From: Nisaea nitritireducens | Lineage (GTDB): Bacteria > Pseudomonadota > Alphaproteobacteria > Thalassobaculales > Thalassobaculaceae | DNA length: 62,856 bases | Assembly (NCBI RefSeq): GCF_014904795.1 | Contig: NZ_JACZFS010000066.1 | Location: 1-62,856, forward strand | Reading direction: 5' to 3' | Shown here: positions 10,269 through 19,301 of the stretch, in pieces | Layout: the number at the start of each line of letters is the position of its first letter | How positions within the stretch are numbered: position 1 is the stretch's first letter | Notes under the pieces: model-generated | The model's database searches: none | What the model saw: only the letters and a program-made list of their open reading frames with translations | Told to the model about the DNA's origin: nothing | Program-made: the position numbers and the translations under genes

Positions 10269-10295
10269 TGTGCCCACTCCTGTCTGGTGTGTGAG

Positions 10296-10895
10296 TTAGC
10301 CGGCAAGTTTCGCCGCGATGGTTGCCACGTGCTTGCCCTGATATTCCGCGAGCGAAAGTTCCAGCTCACTCGGCTGGCGGCTGCCGTCGGGCCCAGCGAT
10401 CGTGGCCGCGCCATAGGGGGAGCCGCCGCGGACTTCGGAAATGTTGGTAAGGCCTTCGGCGGCATAAGGCAGGCCGACAATGACCATGCCGTGATGCATC
10501 AGCGTCGGGATGGTGGTGAGAATGGTCGACTCGTTACCGCCGCCAGTGCCGGTGGAGGTGAAGACGCTGCCGACCTTGCCGACCAGCGCTCCCTTGGCCC
10601 AGAGGCCGCCAGTCTGGTCGAGGAAGTTGCGCATCTGCGACGCCATGTTACCGAACCGGGTCGGGGTGCCGAAGATGATCGCATCATAGTCGGCAAGTTC
10701 GGCGGGTGTCGCGACCGGTGCGTCCTGGTCCAGCTTGATCCCGGCATTCTTGGCAACGTCGTCGGGCATCAGTTCGGGAACGCGCTTCACGGTAACCTCG
10801 ACGCCATCGACAGCGGAGGCGCCCCTGGCGACCGCGTCGGCCATGGTTTCGATATGGCCGTAGGATGAATAATAAAGAACGAGAAGTTTCGTCAT
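10296..10895 (-). CDS. wrbA: NAD(P)H:quinone oxidoreductase, WrbA type
   Basis: 199 residues of flavodoxin-like fold. The FMN phosphate loop [12 protein letters not shown] is at the N-terminus, [13 protein letters not shown] is the second FMN loop, and the [14 protein letters not shown] plus HHGM motif is diagnostic of WrbA. It carries out two-electron quinone reduction in the cytosol, protecting against semiquinone stress. The ATG at 10895 follows GGGAGA. It is divergent from a LysR gene and upstream of pirin; this wrbA-pirin pair under a LysR regulator is a known type of quinone or flavonoid stress unit. Confidence 0.93.
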   Translation of the reverse strand: MTKLLVLYYSSYGHIETMADAVARGASAVDGVEVTVKRVPELMPDDVAKNAGIKLDQDAPVATPAELADYDAIIFGTPTRFGNMASQMRNFLDQTGGLWAKGALVGKVGSVFTSTGTGGGNESTILTTIPTLMHHGMVIVGLPYAAEGLTNISEVRGGSPYGAATIAGPDGSRQPSELELSLAEYQGKHVATIAAKLAG

Positions 10896-10956
10896 GATGT
10901 GTCTCCCGCGACGGGGTTGTGTCGTCGCTTCGATCTGGAAACTGGGGGTATTGGTT

Positions 10957-10969
10957 GATTCGAACAATC
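10957..10969. promoter_or_regulatory. Candidate LysR operator, GATT-N5-AATC
   Basis: Short inverted repeat in the 124-base divergent region between wrbA and the LysR gene. Its half-site spacing suits a T-N11-A type site. It lies closer to wrbA. Confidence 0.4.
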
Positions 10970-10989
10970 GGGGTAAAATGAAAAAATTT

Positions 10990-11005
10990 GTTTCCCATAA
11001 GAAAC
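10990..11005. promoter_or_regulatory. Candidate LysR operator, GTTTC-N6-GAAAC
   Basis: Perfect 5-base inverted repeat 15 bases before the LysR start codon, at the position expected for autoregulation and for activation of divergent wrbA. Confidence 0.5.
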
Positions 11006-11019
11006 TGTGAGTAGGCGAG

Positions 11020-11940
11020 ATGCTGGATAATCTGACCGGACTGGTGGTGTTTGCGAAAGTCGTCGATGAGGGCGGTTTTTCGAAGGCGGCAAGCAGCCTC
11101 GGTATCTCGAAATCCTCGGTCTCCAAGCAGATCAGCGCGCTGGAAGACCATCTCGGCACGCGTCTTCTCAACCGCACGACGCGCCGGTTCAGCCTGACCG
11201 AGCCCGGAACCCTGCTTTACGAGCGGTGCCAGCGCATTGTAGCGGAAGTCGATGCAGCGGAGCGCGAGGCGGGGTCCCTGCAATCGAACCCGAGCGGGCG
11301 TCTCCGGATCAGCGCAGGGGTGTCCTTCGGGCGCCTGCATCTCGCGCGGGTGTTGCCGGATTTTCTGTTCGAATATCCCGAACTCAGCATGGAGCTGGTG
11401 TTGAACGACCGCCGGGTAGATCTGGTCGAAGAGGGCTACGACGTGGCGGTCCGGATTGGCCGGCTTGAGGATTCAACGCTGATCGCCCGCAAGCTCTGCC
11501 CGGCGCGGCTGGTTACGGTGGCGTCTCCTGATTATCTGAAAAAGCGGGGAGAGCCGAAACACCCGGGCAAGCTCGCGGAGCATGAACATCTCGCCTACAG
11601 CTACCTGAATGAAGGGGCGGCTTGGGATTTCCGGATCGAGGGGCGGTCCCAGCAGCATCGCATCACGCCCCGCATGCTGATGAATAACGGCGATGCCATA
11701 CTGAGCATGGCGGAGCAGGGGGGCGGCATTGCCCAGATCCCGACCTTCATTGCCGGAGACAGTATCCGGGCAGGGCGCCTGCAACAGATCCTGTCCGACT
11801 TTGCCCCCGCGCCAATCGGGCTCTACGCGCTTTACCCGAACGCGCGGAACCTGCCGTTGAAGGTGCGCGTCTTCATCGATTTCCTGCGCAAGAAATTCCG
11901 TGATAACCCCGAATGGGATGGCGGACTGGGGCTGACCTGA
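11020..11940 (+). CDS. LysR-family transcriptional regulator
   Basis: 306 residues. The N-terminal winged helix ([20 protein letters not shown] then [15 protein letters not shown]) is complete, followed by the two-lobed effector domain (GRLRISAG… [33 protein letters not shown]), the CrgA/YafC-like subgroup pattern. Divergent from wrbA-pirin, with two inverted repeats between them, so control of that pair and of itself is the natural inference. Its 3' end lies 4 bases from the convergent TPR gene. Confidence 0.92.
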   Translation: MLDNLTGLVVFAKVVDEGGFSKAASSLGISKSSVSKQISALEDHLGTRLLNRTTRRFSLTEPGTLLYERCQRIVAEVDAAEREAGSLQSNPSGRLRISAGVSFGRLHLARVLPDFLFEYPELSMELVLNDRRVDLVEEGYDVAVRIGRLEDSTLIARKLCPARLVTVASPDYLKKRGEPKHPGKLAEHEHLAYSYLNEGAAWDFRIEGRSQQHRITPRMLMNNGDAILSMAEQGGGIAQIPTFIAGDSIRAGRLQQILSDFAPAPIGLYALYPNARNLPLKVRVFIDFLRKKFRDNPEWDGGLGLT

Positions 11941-11944
11941 AGGC

Positions 11945-12433
11945 TTACCAGTCCGAGCTGACCTTGCCGGTTTTCTTGTAGGCTTCGATCATTCCGGCAA
12001 GCCGTTGCCGCTCCTCGCAGCCTTTCCCGGCGGCACACAAAGCGTCCAGCACGGAGAGTTTCTGTTCCGCTTCCCGGACGCGGCCGGTTTCCAGATAGAG
12101 TTTCGCCGCATAGGCATTCGCCGCGAGGTTCTTCGGGTCGGCTTCCAAAGCCTTCTGATAGGCGTGCTCGCTATCGACATAGCGTTTGGTCTTGCGCAGG
12201 CTGAAGCCGATCAGCGCCCAGGCATCGGCGTCTTTCGGATCCTCGTCGACGAAAGACTGCATGATCTCGAGGCCCTTGGCGTAGTCGCCGTCCTCGATGG
12301 CCTTGATGCCGGAATAGTAAATCGGCGGCCGTTCTATCTCACTGTCCCCGCTTTCCGGGAACACCGCATTTGCTGCGCTCCCCCCGAGGACGACGAGAAA
12401 AGCGATCAGGATCGGCAGGCTGGCACGGACCAT
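11945..12433 (-). CDS. Exported tetratricopeptide-repeat protein
   Basis: About 162 residues: an N-terminal signal peptide ending near SAANA, then two clear TPR units (GDYAKGLEIMQSFVDEDPKDADAW and RYVDSEHAYQKALEADPKNLAANAY) and part of a third. Probably periplasmic and a protein-binding scaffold; no partner is evident. Three in-frame ATGs cluster at 12442, 12439 and 12433. GGGAG directly abuts the first, so the third has the proper spacing and is preferred. Confidence 0.75.
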   Translation of the reverse strand: MVRASLPILIAFLVVLGGSAANAVFPESGDSEIERPPIYYSGIKAIEDGDYAKGLEIMQSFVDEDPKDADAWALIGFSLRKTKRYVDSEHAYQKALEADPKNLAANAYAAKLYLETGRVREAEQKLSVLDALCAAGKGCEERQRLAGMIEAYKKTGKVSSDW

Positions 12434-12543
12434 CGTCATCATCTCCCAACATATTCTCCGGCGATACGCGCGGGAGAAGCTCCTGGACCTAATAGTTGTT
12501 CTGCAAACCGGCGAGATTGTGGCGCGGCGCTTAGGTCTGTTCC

Positions 12544-13821
12544 CTACCTGAGGAACCAGGAATTATCCATCATGAAGGATTGGCTGTAATTGGCCCAAGG
12601 CAGGGCGTAGGCATAGGTTTCGAAGCGGTCCTGCTCGTCAGGGCCTTTTTCCGGCAGATTCGCTCTGTAGCGCTCCAGATGGGCCCGTGACATTTCGCGA
12701 AACCGTGCATCAAGAGATCCGTCGGCCTCGAAAGATCCGTCCAGTCTCTCCTCCATCTCTTTGACCGCCGACAGGATCTGCTCCGGGCTGTTGTCCTCCA
12801 GCGCAACGCCTGCCCGCGCGAATCCCTCGACCGTGTTCTGCAGGAAGAGGTCGCGTGCCAGCATCTCGTCATACCCGATCTGAGCGCCATTCTCCGTGTT
12901 CCGGTATGTCTTGAACAACAACAGGTCCCTGGTGTTCACCCAGTGGTCCGGTTGGCTGTAGCCGTTCACCATCACCATCGGTGTGTTGAGGATGCGGGCG
13001 ATTGCTTCCGGGCCGGAGGAGCAGGTGATGGCAAAACGAGCCTGTGCGAAGCAGCAGACGTCCAGAATGTCGGCGTAGTCCGGGTGATGCGGCAGATCGA
13101 CCACCAGCGGACTTTCGTGGTTCAGCGGCACCGAGGTGCGGTCGCCAAGTCGGAAGACTCTGTAACCCTCACTGACAAGGTGATCGATGGCCGGGAGATA
13201 GTTTTCGATCCGGTTGGCGCGGAAGTGGTGGTAGCCCATTTCAGGCAGGTATCCGGTGTCGCGGACATGCAAGACGACTGCCGGGCGGTCATCGTCGTAG
13301 CCCATCTTGGCCAGCAGACTGGCGCCCTCCGCGAGCAGGTCTGCCGGTGGCGTCAGATGCCGGATAGGGTTGCCGGCTTCCAGGTGCAGGACGAAATCGC
13401 GAAACAGGGCACTTGGGGAAATCATCGCCCAGGTGAGCGGTCCGATATCCATGGTGCCGGCATTGAAGTGGCCCATCATGACCAGCTTGCGGTTCATGGT
13501 CTCCAGGAAGTCGATCCGTGATTCATGCAGGCGCCTGACGCCCCGGCTATGTCCCTGAAACCTGTGGTCGTGAATGATGGCCGCGATGTTCGGATGGCTC
13601 TCGCCGAAGAGATTGGCGAGATAAAAAGGCTCCAGACACATATGCCCAATCCGGGAGGCCGCGGGGAGCATGTAGGCGAGCGTTTGCCCGCCGCGCTGCA
13701 TCAGCGGTCCGACAATCTCCACGAGACTCTGGAGGTTGGCCTGGGAAAAAATCTCTTTTGCTGCGTCGAGACCGACCGAGGCGACTTCCGGTTTGCTCTC
13801 GGTCATCGGTCCGGAGTCCAT
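12544..13821 (-). CDS. Putative glycosyltransferase, TIGR04372 type
   Basis: 425 residues (or 420 from the ATG at 13806). The middle shows the family's characteristic order: VVLHVRDTGY, then FRANRIENYLPAIDHLVSEG, then VFRLGDRT, then a nucleotide-binding-like CFAQARFAITCSSGPEA and MVMVNGY. These proteins occur with surface-glycan genes; donor and acceptor are unknown. No signal peptide was seen, so it is probably cytosolic. It lies head to head with the GT83-type gene, with about 140 bases for two promoters. The start is uncertain because neither ATG has a good ribosome site. Confidence 0.7.
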   Translation of the reverse strand: MDSGPMTESKPEVASVGLDAAKEIFSQANLQSLVEIVGPLMQRGGQTLAYMLPAASRIGHMCLEPFYLANLFGESHPNIAAIIHDHRFQGHSRGVRRLHESRIDFLETMNRKLVMMGHFNAGTMDIGPLTWAMISPSALFRDFVLHLEAGNPIRHLTPPADLLAEGASLLAKMGYDDDRPAVVLHVRDTGYLPEMGYHHFRANRIENYLPAIDHLVSEGYRVFRLGDRTSVPLNHESPLVVDLPHHPDYADILDVCCFAQARFAITCSSGPEAIARILNTPMVMVNGYSQPDHWVNTRDLLLFKTYRNTENGAQIGYDEMLARDLFLQNTVEGFARAGVALEDNSPEQILSAVKEMEERLDGSFEADGSLDARFREMSRAHLERYRANLPEKGPDEQDRFETYAYALPWANYSQSFMMDNSWFLR

Positions 13822-13964
13822 TCGTCATTAGTGTGAGGCGAGTCTAGCCCGGAGCGTCGTGTGATGACAGTTAGAGATGCCGCTACATTGGGAATGCTCA
13901 CACAACCGTAGTAATGTGGCGCTATACACAGCGCTTTAGCGTTCTCCGTCCGGTAACAGTCTGT

Positions 13965-15599
13965 ATGCCTCTCCGACACGCCATTGCCCTTGCGGCGTTG
14001 TTTTTGGCTCTTTACCTGCCAGGCCTCGCGACTACGCCGCCGCTTGACCGGGATGAGCCACGCTTCATGCAGGCTTCCAAGCAAATGCTGGAGACGGGTG
14101 ATTATGTCGATATCCGCTTCCAGGAAGACCCGCGCTACAAGAAGCCGGCGCTGATCTATTGGATGCAGGCTGCCTCGGTGCAACTGTTCGCAGGCGGCGA
14201 TAAAACCGCGCTCTGGGCCTACCGGTTGCCATCCGTGCTGGGCGCTGTGTTGGCCGTTACCTTCACCTATCTGACTGCCTCTACTCTGGCTTCGCGATCT
14301 GTCGCCATTGTCGCGGCGGGGGTGCTGGCCTCCAGTATTTTGCTGACGGCGGAAGCGCATATCGCGAAGACAGACGCGATGCTGCTCGCCGCGATCACGG
14401 CCGGGCAATATGTCCTGGCGGCGCTTTATCGGGGCGAGCGGCGCCGCCATCATTTTCCATTGTTCTGGCTCGCGCTCGGGGCCGGGGTGATGCTGAAGGG
14501 GCCTGTCGCTTTGGTGCCGGCCGTTGCGACTGTTGCCGGGCTTGCTGCGTGGGACCGGACCCTTGCCTGGGCCAAGCCGCTCCGTCCACTCATCGGCATT
14601 CCGCTGATGCTGGCGGTCACGCTGCCCTGGTTCATAGCAATCATCGTGCAGTCGGACGGCCACTTCCTGCAAAAGGCAGTGGTCGAAGACATGCTGAACA
14701 AGGTCGGCGGCGGCGTCGAAAGCCATGGCATGCCGCCGGGCTATTACCTCGCCATTATCGCGCTGACTTTCTGGCCGGGGTCGCTCTTCCTCCCGGTGGC
14801 CGTTGCCGGAGCCTGGTTGAACCGGGCCGAGAAACCGGTCCGCTTTCTGATCTGCTGGGCTCTGCCGGTCTGGCTGATGTTCGAGCTGATCCCGACCAAG
14901 CTGCCGCATTACACCCTGCCGATATTCCCCGCACTGGCAATCCTGACAGCGATGGCTGTCACCGATACAGGAGCCATTGCCGGTCAGCTCTCGCGTCGCT
15001 GGAGCAAGGTCTGGGGTGGCATCTGGCTGCTTCTCGGGATTGTGCTCGCGGTCGGGCTGCTGGGCAGCCCGTTGTTCCTGATAGAACCGCTCACACTGGC
15101 AATACCGGAGGCGGCGTTCTGGAGCGCTGGAACTGCTGCTCTGGCGGTCGCGCTCTTCTCCACCTTTGCCTATTGGCGTGGAGACGTGCGGTCTGCCCTG
15201 ACGGCTGCGGTCATCGGCGCGGCGGGACTCTATGTGCTGATTTTCGTTGCCGCACTGCCCGCCCTTCAGCCGCTTTGGGTCTCTACCCGTCTCGCCGACG
15301 CTGTTTCCAAGGCGTCTCCCGATCGATCCTCACCGGTGTTCATTGCTGGCTTCGGCGAGCCGAGCGCGGTCTTTCTGCTTGGTACTGAGACAAGGCATGG
15401 CAGCGGAGAGCAGGCGGCCCGATATCTTGACGCGATCCGTGATGGTGTCGTGCTGGTCGAAGCCAGGCATCGTGAGGCATTCATGACGGAAGCGGAAATC
15501 CTCGGTCTCCAGCCGGAGGCCGGTGCTACAATCAAGGGGCTGAACTATTCCCGGGGCGATCCGGTTACCATCACGCTTTACCGTGCCGCACGCCGTTAG
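13965..15599 (+). CDS. ArnT-like membrane glycosyltransferase (GT83 / PMT superfamily)
   Basis: About 544 residues with 11-13 predicted hydrophobic helices. The first periplasmic loop has the acidic catalytic motif LDRDEPRFMQASKQML, followed by KKPALIYWMQA, both typical of ArnT and related lipid-phosphate-sugar:acceptor transferases. Expected to move a sugar from undecaprenyl phosphate to lipid A or another envelope acceptor on the periplasmic face. The GTG/ATG choices upstream of 13965 lengthen the N-terminus before the first helix, so ATG 13965 is preferred, though without a clear ribosome site. First gene of an operon with a GT2 enzyme and a LAB_N protein. Confidence 0.85.
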   Translation: MPLRHAIALAALFLALYLPGLATTPPLDRDEPRFMQASKQMLETGDYVDIRFQEDPRYKKPALIYWMQAASVQLFAGGDKTALWAYRLPSVLGAVLAVTFTYLTASTLASRSVAIVAAGVLASSILLTAEAHIAKTDAMLLAAITAGQYVLAALYRGERRRHHFPLFWLALGAGVMLKGPVALVPAVATVAGLAAWDRTLAWAKPLRPLIGIPLMLAVTLPWFIAIIVQSDGHFLQKAVVEDMLNKVGGGVESHGMPPGYYLAIIALTFWPGSLFLPVAVAGAWLNRAEKPVRFLICWALPVWLMFELIPTKLPHYTLPIFPALAILTAMAVTDTGAIAGQLSRRWSKVWGGIWLLLGIVLAVGLLGSPLFLIEPLTLAIPEAAFWSAGTAALAVALFSTFAYWRGDVRSALTAAVIGAAGLYVLIFVAALPALQPLWVSTRLADAVSKASPDRSSPVFIAGFGEPSAVFLLGTETRHGSGEQAARYLDAIRDGVVLVEARHREAFMTEAEILGLQPEAGATIKGLNYSRGDPVTITLYRAARR

Positions 15600-15696
15600 G
15601 CGCCTGCGACAAATCAGCGTCCCGTCCTTGGCGGTTGATCGGGGCGTCCCCACACCTTAAAGAACCGCAGAGACAGGCATTTTCGAAAGGGCCGAC

Positions 15697-16473
15697 GTGC
15701 CGCATTCAAGTGTTTCCAGTCCCGAGGCAGGCGCCGACGTGCCGCCCTTGCTGTCCGTCATCGTTCCGGTCCTGAACGAAGCCGAGAATATCGCGCCGCT
15801 GGTTGGCGAGATCGAGGCGGCGCTGACCGACGTCTGCGGCTTCGAGATCATCTATATCGACGATTGCAGCAGCGACGAGACGCCGGACATCCTGCGGCGC
15901 CTGAAGGCAGACCGCCCGCATCTCCGGGTGATCCGGCATGACCGGACCTGCGGGCAGAGCGCGGGCCTTCGAATCGGCGTCACCGCCGCGCGGGGCGAGA
16001 TCATCGCCACGCTGGATGGCGACGGGCAGAACGATCCGGCCGATATCCCGAAGCTGCTGGAGAAGTACCGGCAGACTGCGACGATGGAGCAGCCGGTCAT
16101 GATCACCGGTCACCGGGTCAACCGGCAGGACACCGCCTCCAAGAGGGTGGCGTCGAAATATGCCAACAAGCTCCGGCGCGCGCTATTGAAGGACGACAAT
16201 CCGGATACCGGCTGCTCCCTCAAGCTCTACGCCCGGGAAACCTTCCTGCGGTTCCCGTATTTCGATCACATGCACCGCTTCCTGCCGGCTCTGGCGAAAC
16301 GCGAGAATTGCGCGGTCCACGTCGTTCCGGTAAACCATCGCCACCGTCAGCACGGTCAGTCGAAGTATTCGAATTTCGGCCGTGCATTGGTTGGCATCCC
16401 CGACCTGCTGGGCGTGGCCTGGTTGCTGCGCCGGAGTCCGGGCGGCCTCAAAGCGAAAGAAATCGATCAGTGA
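15697..16473 (+). CDS. GT2 glycosyltransferase, dolichyl/undecaprenyl-phosphate sugar synthase-like
   Basis: 258 residues. The GT-A fold begins at SVIVPVLNEAENI; it has the nucleotide motif YIDDCSSDETPDIL, the metal motif TLDGDGQNDP, and the later DTGCSLKLYARE. It lacks the two C-terminal membrane helices of ArnC/GtrB, so it resembles the short DPM1-like synthases. Expected to load a sugar on undecaprenyl phosphate for the upstream GT83 enzyme. It starts at GTG 15697 behind GAAAGG and overlaps the next gene by 4 bases (GTGA). Confidence 0.85.
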   Translation: MPHSSVSSPEAGADVPPLLSVIVPVLNEAENIAPLVGEIEAALTDVCGFEIIYIDDCSSDETPDILRRLKADRPHLRVIRHDRTCGQSAGLRIGVTAARGEIIATLDGDGQNDPADIPKLLEKYRQTATMEQPVMITGHRVNRQDTASKRVASKYANKLRRALLKDDNPDTGCSLKLYARETFLRFPYFDHMHRFLPALAKRENCAVHVVPVNHRHRQHGQSKYSNFGRALVGIPDLLGVAWLLRRSPGGLKAKEIDQ

Positions 16474-16799
16474 ACCTGGATGCCTTCTTCGACCTCTCTA
16501 TTGAAGAGATGGTCATGCTCACATTCGGATTTGTTGCCCAGGCGTTGTTCGCGGCGCGCTTCCTGGTGCAGTGGGTCTCCAGCGAGATCGGCCGCAAGAG
16601 CGTGATTCCCGTCGCCTTCTGGTACTTCAGTTGTGCCGGCGGTATCATGATGCTGATCTATGCGATCTGGCGTAAGGATCCGGTATTCATTCTCGGTCAG
16701 TCGACCGGCCTCATTGTCTATATCCGCAACCTTTTCCTTATCCACCGCGAGAAGCGGATGGGTATGGCGGTTGCGAAAGACGCGGGCGGCGACGACTGA
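16470..16799 (+). CDS. Small membrane protein with lipid-A-disaccharide synthase N-terminal (LAB_N) domain
   Basis: 109 residues from a GTG that overlaps the stop of the GT2 gene. Three hydrophobic helices with the conserved QALFAARFLVQWVSSE and PVAFWYFSCAGG motifs identify the LAB_N domain, here without any LpxB catalytic part. Such proteins accompany GT2/GT83 pairs and are thought to help flip or present the lipid-linked sugar (inference from context). Last gene of the operon, followed by a hairpin terminator. Confidence 0.85.
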   Translation: MNLDAFFDLSIEEMVMLTFGFVAQALFAARFLVQWVSSEIGRKSVIPVAFWYFSCAGGIMMLIYAIWRKDPVFILGQSTGLIVYIRNLFLIHREKRMGMAVAKDAGGDD

Positions 16800-16822
16800 G
16801 CCGGACCGGCTTCGGATCGCAG

Positions 16823-16850
16823 CGGGAACTTTTCTTCCCGTTTGTCATTC
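16823..16850 (+). terminator. Intrinsic terminator of the GT83-GT2-LAB_N operon
   Basis: Stem CGGGAA / TTCCCG with loop CTTTTC, followed by TTTGTCATT, starting 24 bases after the LAB_N stop codon. Confidence 0.65.
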
Positions 16851-16912
16851 TGCTGTCATGAAATGAGGGGACACATTCCCTCTTTTACGAAGTCCAGCCC
16901 GTTCGAGGTCCC

Positions 16913-18091
16913 ATGTCTGTTTCCCTGGTTAATGCCCGTGTTCTGCTTGAGGATGGTTCGGTAGAGAAAACCGAGATCCTTATCGAAGGCGGAGTGATTC
17001 AGGCGATCGGTACGGGTGCGGTTACCGGGCGTGCATTCGATCTCGATGACAGGCTCGTGCTGCCGGGGATCATCGATCTGCATGGAGACGGCTACGAGCG
17101 CAGTCTGATGCCGCGTACCGGCACGCATTTCCCCATCGATATCGCTTTGATCGACGCGGACCGCTCGATTCTCTCTTCCGGCATCACTACGGCTTTTCTT
17201 GCTCAGGGGGTGAGCTGGGAAGGTGGCATCCGCAGTTCCAAGACCGCCGAAGAAATTCTCACGGCGATCGAGCGAGGCCGGAAACGGTTCGGGGCGGATC
17301 TTCAATTCCATCTCCGGTTCGAGACCTTCGCCATCGAGGAGCAGGAAACCGCGATGCGCTGGCTTGAGGACGGTCGTGTCTCGATGCTGGTGTTCAACGA
17401 TCATCTGCCGCAGTTCGAGCAGTCCCTGCGCGAGACACCGGACAAGATGCAGCGCTGGGCGCATCAGCTTGGCATGACTTTCGACGATTTCCGGGCCGAG
17501 GTCCGTGCCCGCCGCGCCCGTGAGGACGAAGCTGAGGAAACAGTGCGTCGGATCGCCGAGCTCGCGCGTCAGGTCGGCGTGCCGACCGGTTCCCACGACG
17601 ACGATACGCCGGAGCTGCGCCAGCATTATAACGCGATGGGTGCGCGGATCGCCGAGTTCCCGGTCAATCTGGAAACAGCGAGAGCGGCCCGGGCATTGGG
17701 TAATCCGGTTGGCATGGGGGCGCCGAATGCCCTGCGTGGCGGCAGTGCGTCGGGCAATGTTTCCGCCCTCTCGGTGATCGAGGAGGGGCTCTGCGATTAC
17801 CTGATCTCCGACTATTACTATCCGGCCCAGTTCCACGCCGCATTCAAGCTTGCCGCAGATGGCGTGCTGCCCCTGGGCAGTGCGTGGGGTCTGGTCTCGG
17901 CTGGCCCCGCCAAGGTCGGCGGTCTGGATGATCGCGGTGTCATCGCGGTCGGCAAACGCGCGGACATGATCGTGGTCGATGACAGCGACAAGGCTTTACC
18001 GAAGGTGGATTTCGCCGTGGTGAACGGTGCTTTGTCCTACGCGTCCGAGCCGTACCGGGTTGCCGCGCTGCCGGAACTGTTTCCGGTTTGA
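16913..18091 (+). CDS. phnM: Alpha-D-ribose 1-methylphosphonate 5-triphosphate diphosphatase (PhnM-like amidohydrolase)
   Basis: 392 residues. PhnM signature DLHGDGYERSLMPRTGTHFP, followed by DADRSILSSGITTAFLAQ and the EGG motif, with late SHDDDTPE and GAPNALRGGSASGN. In the C-P lyase pathway PhnM removes pyrophosphate from the 5-triphosphate intermediate. None of the other phn genes lies beside it, so it either serves a phn operon elsewhere or acts on a different triphosphorylated sugar. The ATG at 16913 is the first Met, directly before the domain. It is transcribed from its own promoter after the terminator at 16823. Confidence 0.87.
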   Translation: MSVSLVNARVLLEDGSVEKTEILIEGGVIQAIGTGAVTGRAFDLDDRLVLPGIIDLHGDGYERSLMPRTGTHFPIDIALIDADRSILSSGITTAFLAQGVSWEGGIRSSKTAEEILTAIERGRKRFGADLQFHLRFETFAIEEQETAMRWLEDGRVSMLVFNDHLPQFEQSLRETPDKMQRWAHQLGMTFDDFRAEVRARRAREDEAEETVRRIAELARQVGVPTGSHDDDTPELRQHYNAMGARIAEFPVNLETARAARALGNPVGMGAPNALRGGSASGNVSALSVIEEGLCDYLISDYYYPAQFHAAFKLAADGVLPLGSAWGLVSAGPAKVGGLDDRGVIAVGKRADMIVVDDSDKALPKVDFAVVNGALSYASEPYRVAALPELFPV

Positions 18092-18129
18092 CGCTTCCCC
18101 AAAGACCGCGAGCGGTGCCAGACTGAATT

Positions 18130-18861
18130 ATGGATGCTGAGCCCTCGTTCTCTTTGATGCTTCATGTCGCCTTCGGGGCGGTTTCGCTTGTGACCGCCGC
18201 GCTGGCTATCGCGGCGCCAAAGGGCCGGCGCCTGCACCGGCTTGCCGGGAAGCTTTATGTCTTGTCGATGGCGGTCGTATTCGCGAGTGCCGTATGGCTC
18301 AGCCTTGCCACCAACGACCTCTTTTTGATGACGGTTGCAATCTTCAGTTTCTACATGGTGCTGAGCGGCTACCGGGCGCTTTACTTGAAAAAGCCTTCGG
18401 CATCTCTCGATCCGCGTTATCGGGTCGGGGCACTGGATAAGGGCGCCGCCCAGTTCACTATGATCGCCTGCTCGGCGATGGCGACCTATGGCGGTGTCTA
18501 TTGGTACACCGAACCTATGGCGCCGGTACTTGTCGTGCTTGGCACCGTCGGCAGTCTTATGGCGTTTTTCGATCTGAAGCGGTTCCGCTCTCCGCCGAAA
18601 AACCCGCGCGCATGGTTCTTCACCCACATGACCCGGATGCTTGGCGGCACAATCGCCTCGGTCACGGCTTTTCTCGTCAATACCGGCGATATGGTACCGC
18701 CGCTCGCGCGCTGGCTTGCACCGACACTCATCGGCACTGCCGCGATCATTCTCTGGGTGGCATATTACAAACGGAAATTTTCCGGCGGCGCGGCACCAGA
18801 GACTGTTGCGGATGTCAGATTGTTCGAGATGCCGGACGAAGACGAGGAAGACGCGATCTAA
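18130..18861 (+). CDS. DUF2306-like integral membrane protein
   Basis: 243 residues with about seven hydrophobic helices. The HRLAGKLYVLSM motif after the first helix pair (…GRRLHRLAGKLYV) is the usual DUF2306 mark, and a second His lies in WFFTHMTRMLGG. The tail is short and acidic (EMPDEDEEDAI). Function unknown; a haem- or quinone-interacting role is sometimes suggested by the buried His residues but is not shown. It starts 38 bases after phnM and may share its transcript. Confidence 0.6.
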   Translation: MDAEPSFSLMLHVAFGAVSLVTAALAIAAPKGRRLHRLAGKLYVLSMAVVFASAVWLSLATNDLFLMTVAIFSFYMVLSGYRALYLKKPSASLDPRYRVGALDKGAAQFTMIACSAMATYGGVYWYTEPMAPVLVVLGTVGSLMAFFDLKRFRSPPKNPRAWFFTHMTRMLGGTIASVTAFLVNTGDMVPPLARWLAPTLIGTAAIILWVAYYKRKFSGGAAPETVADVRLFEMPDEDEEDAI

Positions 18862-18867
18862 CCGCCC

Positions 18868-19287
18868 TCAGAGCGGCGTTTCCGCCATCTCCATGATGAT
18901 CTTCCATTGCTCCTCGCTGACCGGCACGACGGAGAGGCGGGACTGACGCACCAGTGCCAGATCTTCCAGCCGGGGCTCAGCCTTCACGTCCGCCAGGGTT
19001 ACCGGCTTCACCACCGGCTTCACGGCCTCGACCGTCACCATGCCGAACCGGCCCTTCGCGTCGGTCGGGTCCGGGTGATATTCCTCGATCACCTTCACGA
19101 TGCCGACGATCTGCTTCTCGTTGACCGAGTGGTAGAAGAAGCCGAGATCGCCGACTTTCATGGCCTTCATGTTGTTCGAGGCCTGATAGTTCCGCACCCC
19201 GTCCCAGCCTTCGCCTTCCGCGCCCTTTTTTACCTGATCGTCCCAGGACCAGGTATTCGGCTCGGATTTGAACAACCAGTAGGCCAT
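18868..19287 (-). CDS. EVE-domain protein (ASCH/PUA-like, binds modified bases)
   Basis: 139 residues covering one EVE domain: MAYWLFKSEPNTWSWDDQ at the start, GVRNYQASNNMKAMKVGDLGFFYHS in the middle, and the LALVRQSRLSVVPV close. EVE proteins resemble thymocyte nuclear protein 1 and recognise modified DNA or RNA bases. The ATG at 19287 is preferred because AAGGAG lies 9 bases upstream. It is the last gene of tsaD-gpsA-EVE, and this linkage recurs in alphaproteobacteria. Confidence 0.9.
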   Translation of the reverse strand: MAYWLFKSEPNTWSWDDQVKKGAEGEGWDGVRNYQASNNMKAMKVGDLGFFYHSVNEKQIVGIVKVIEEYHPDPTDAKGRFGMVTVEAVKPVVKPVTLADVKAEPRLEDLALVRQSRLSVVPVSEEQWKIIMEMAETPL

Positions 19288-19301
19288 TGACGGTGTCTCC
19301 T

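Noticed and set aside
13914-13964. Extra N-terminal residues of the GT83 protein
   Set aside because: The 17-residue extension precedes the first membrane helix, is unlike family N-termini, and has no ribosome site.
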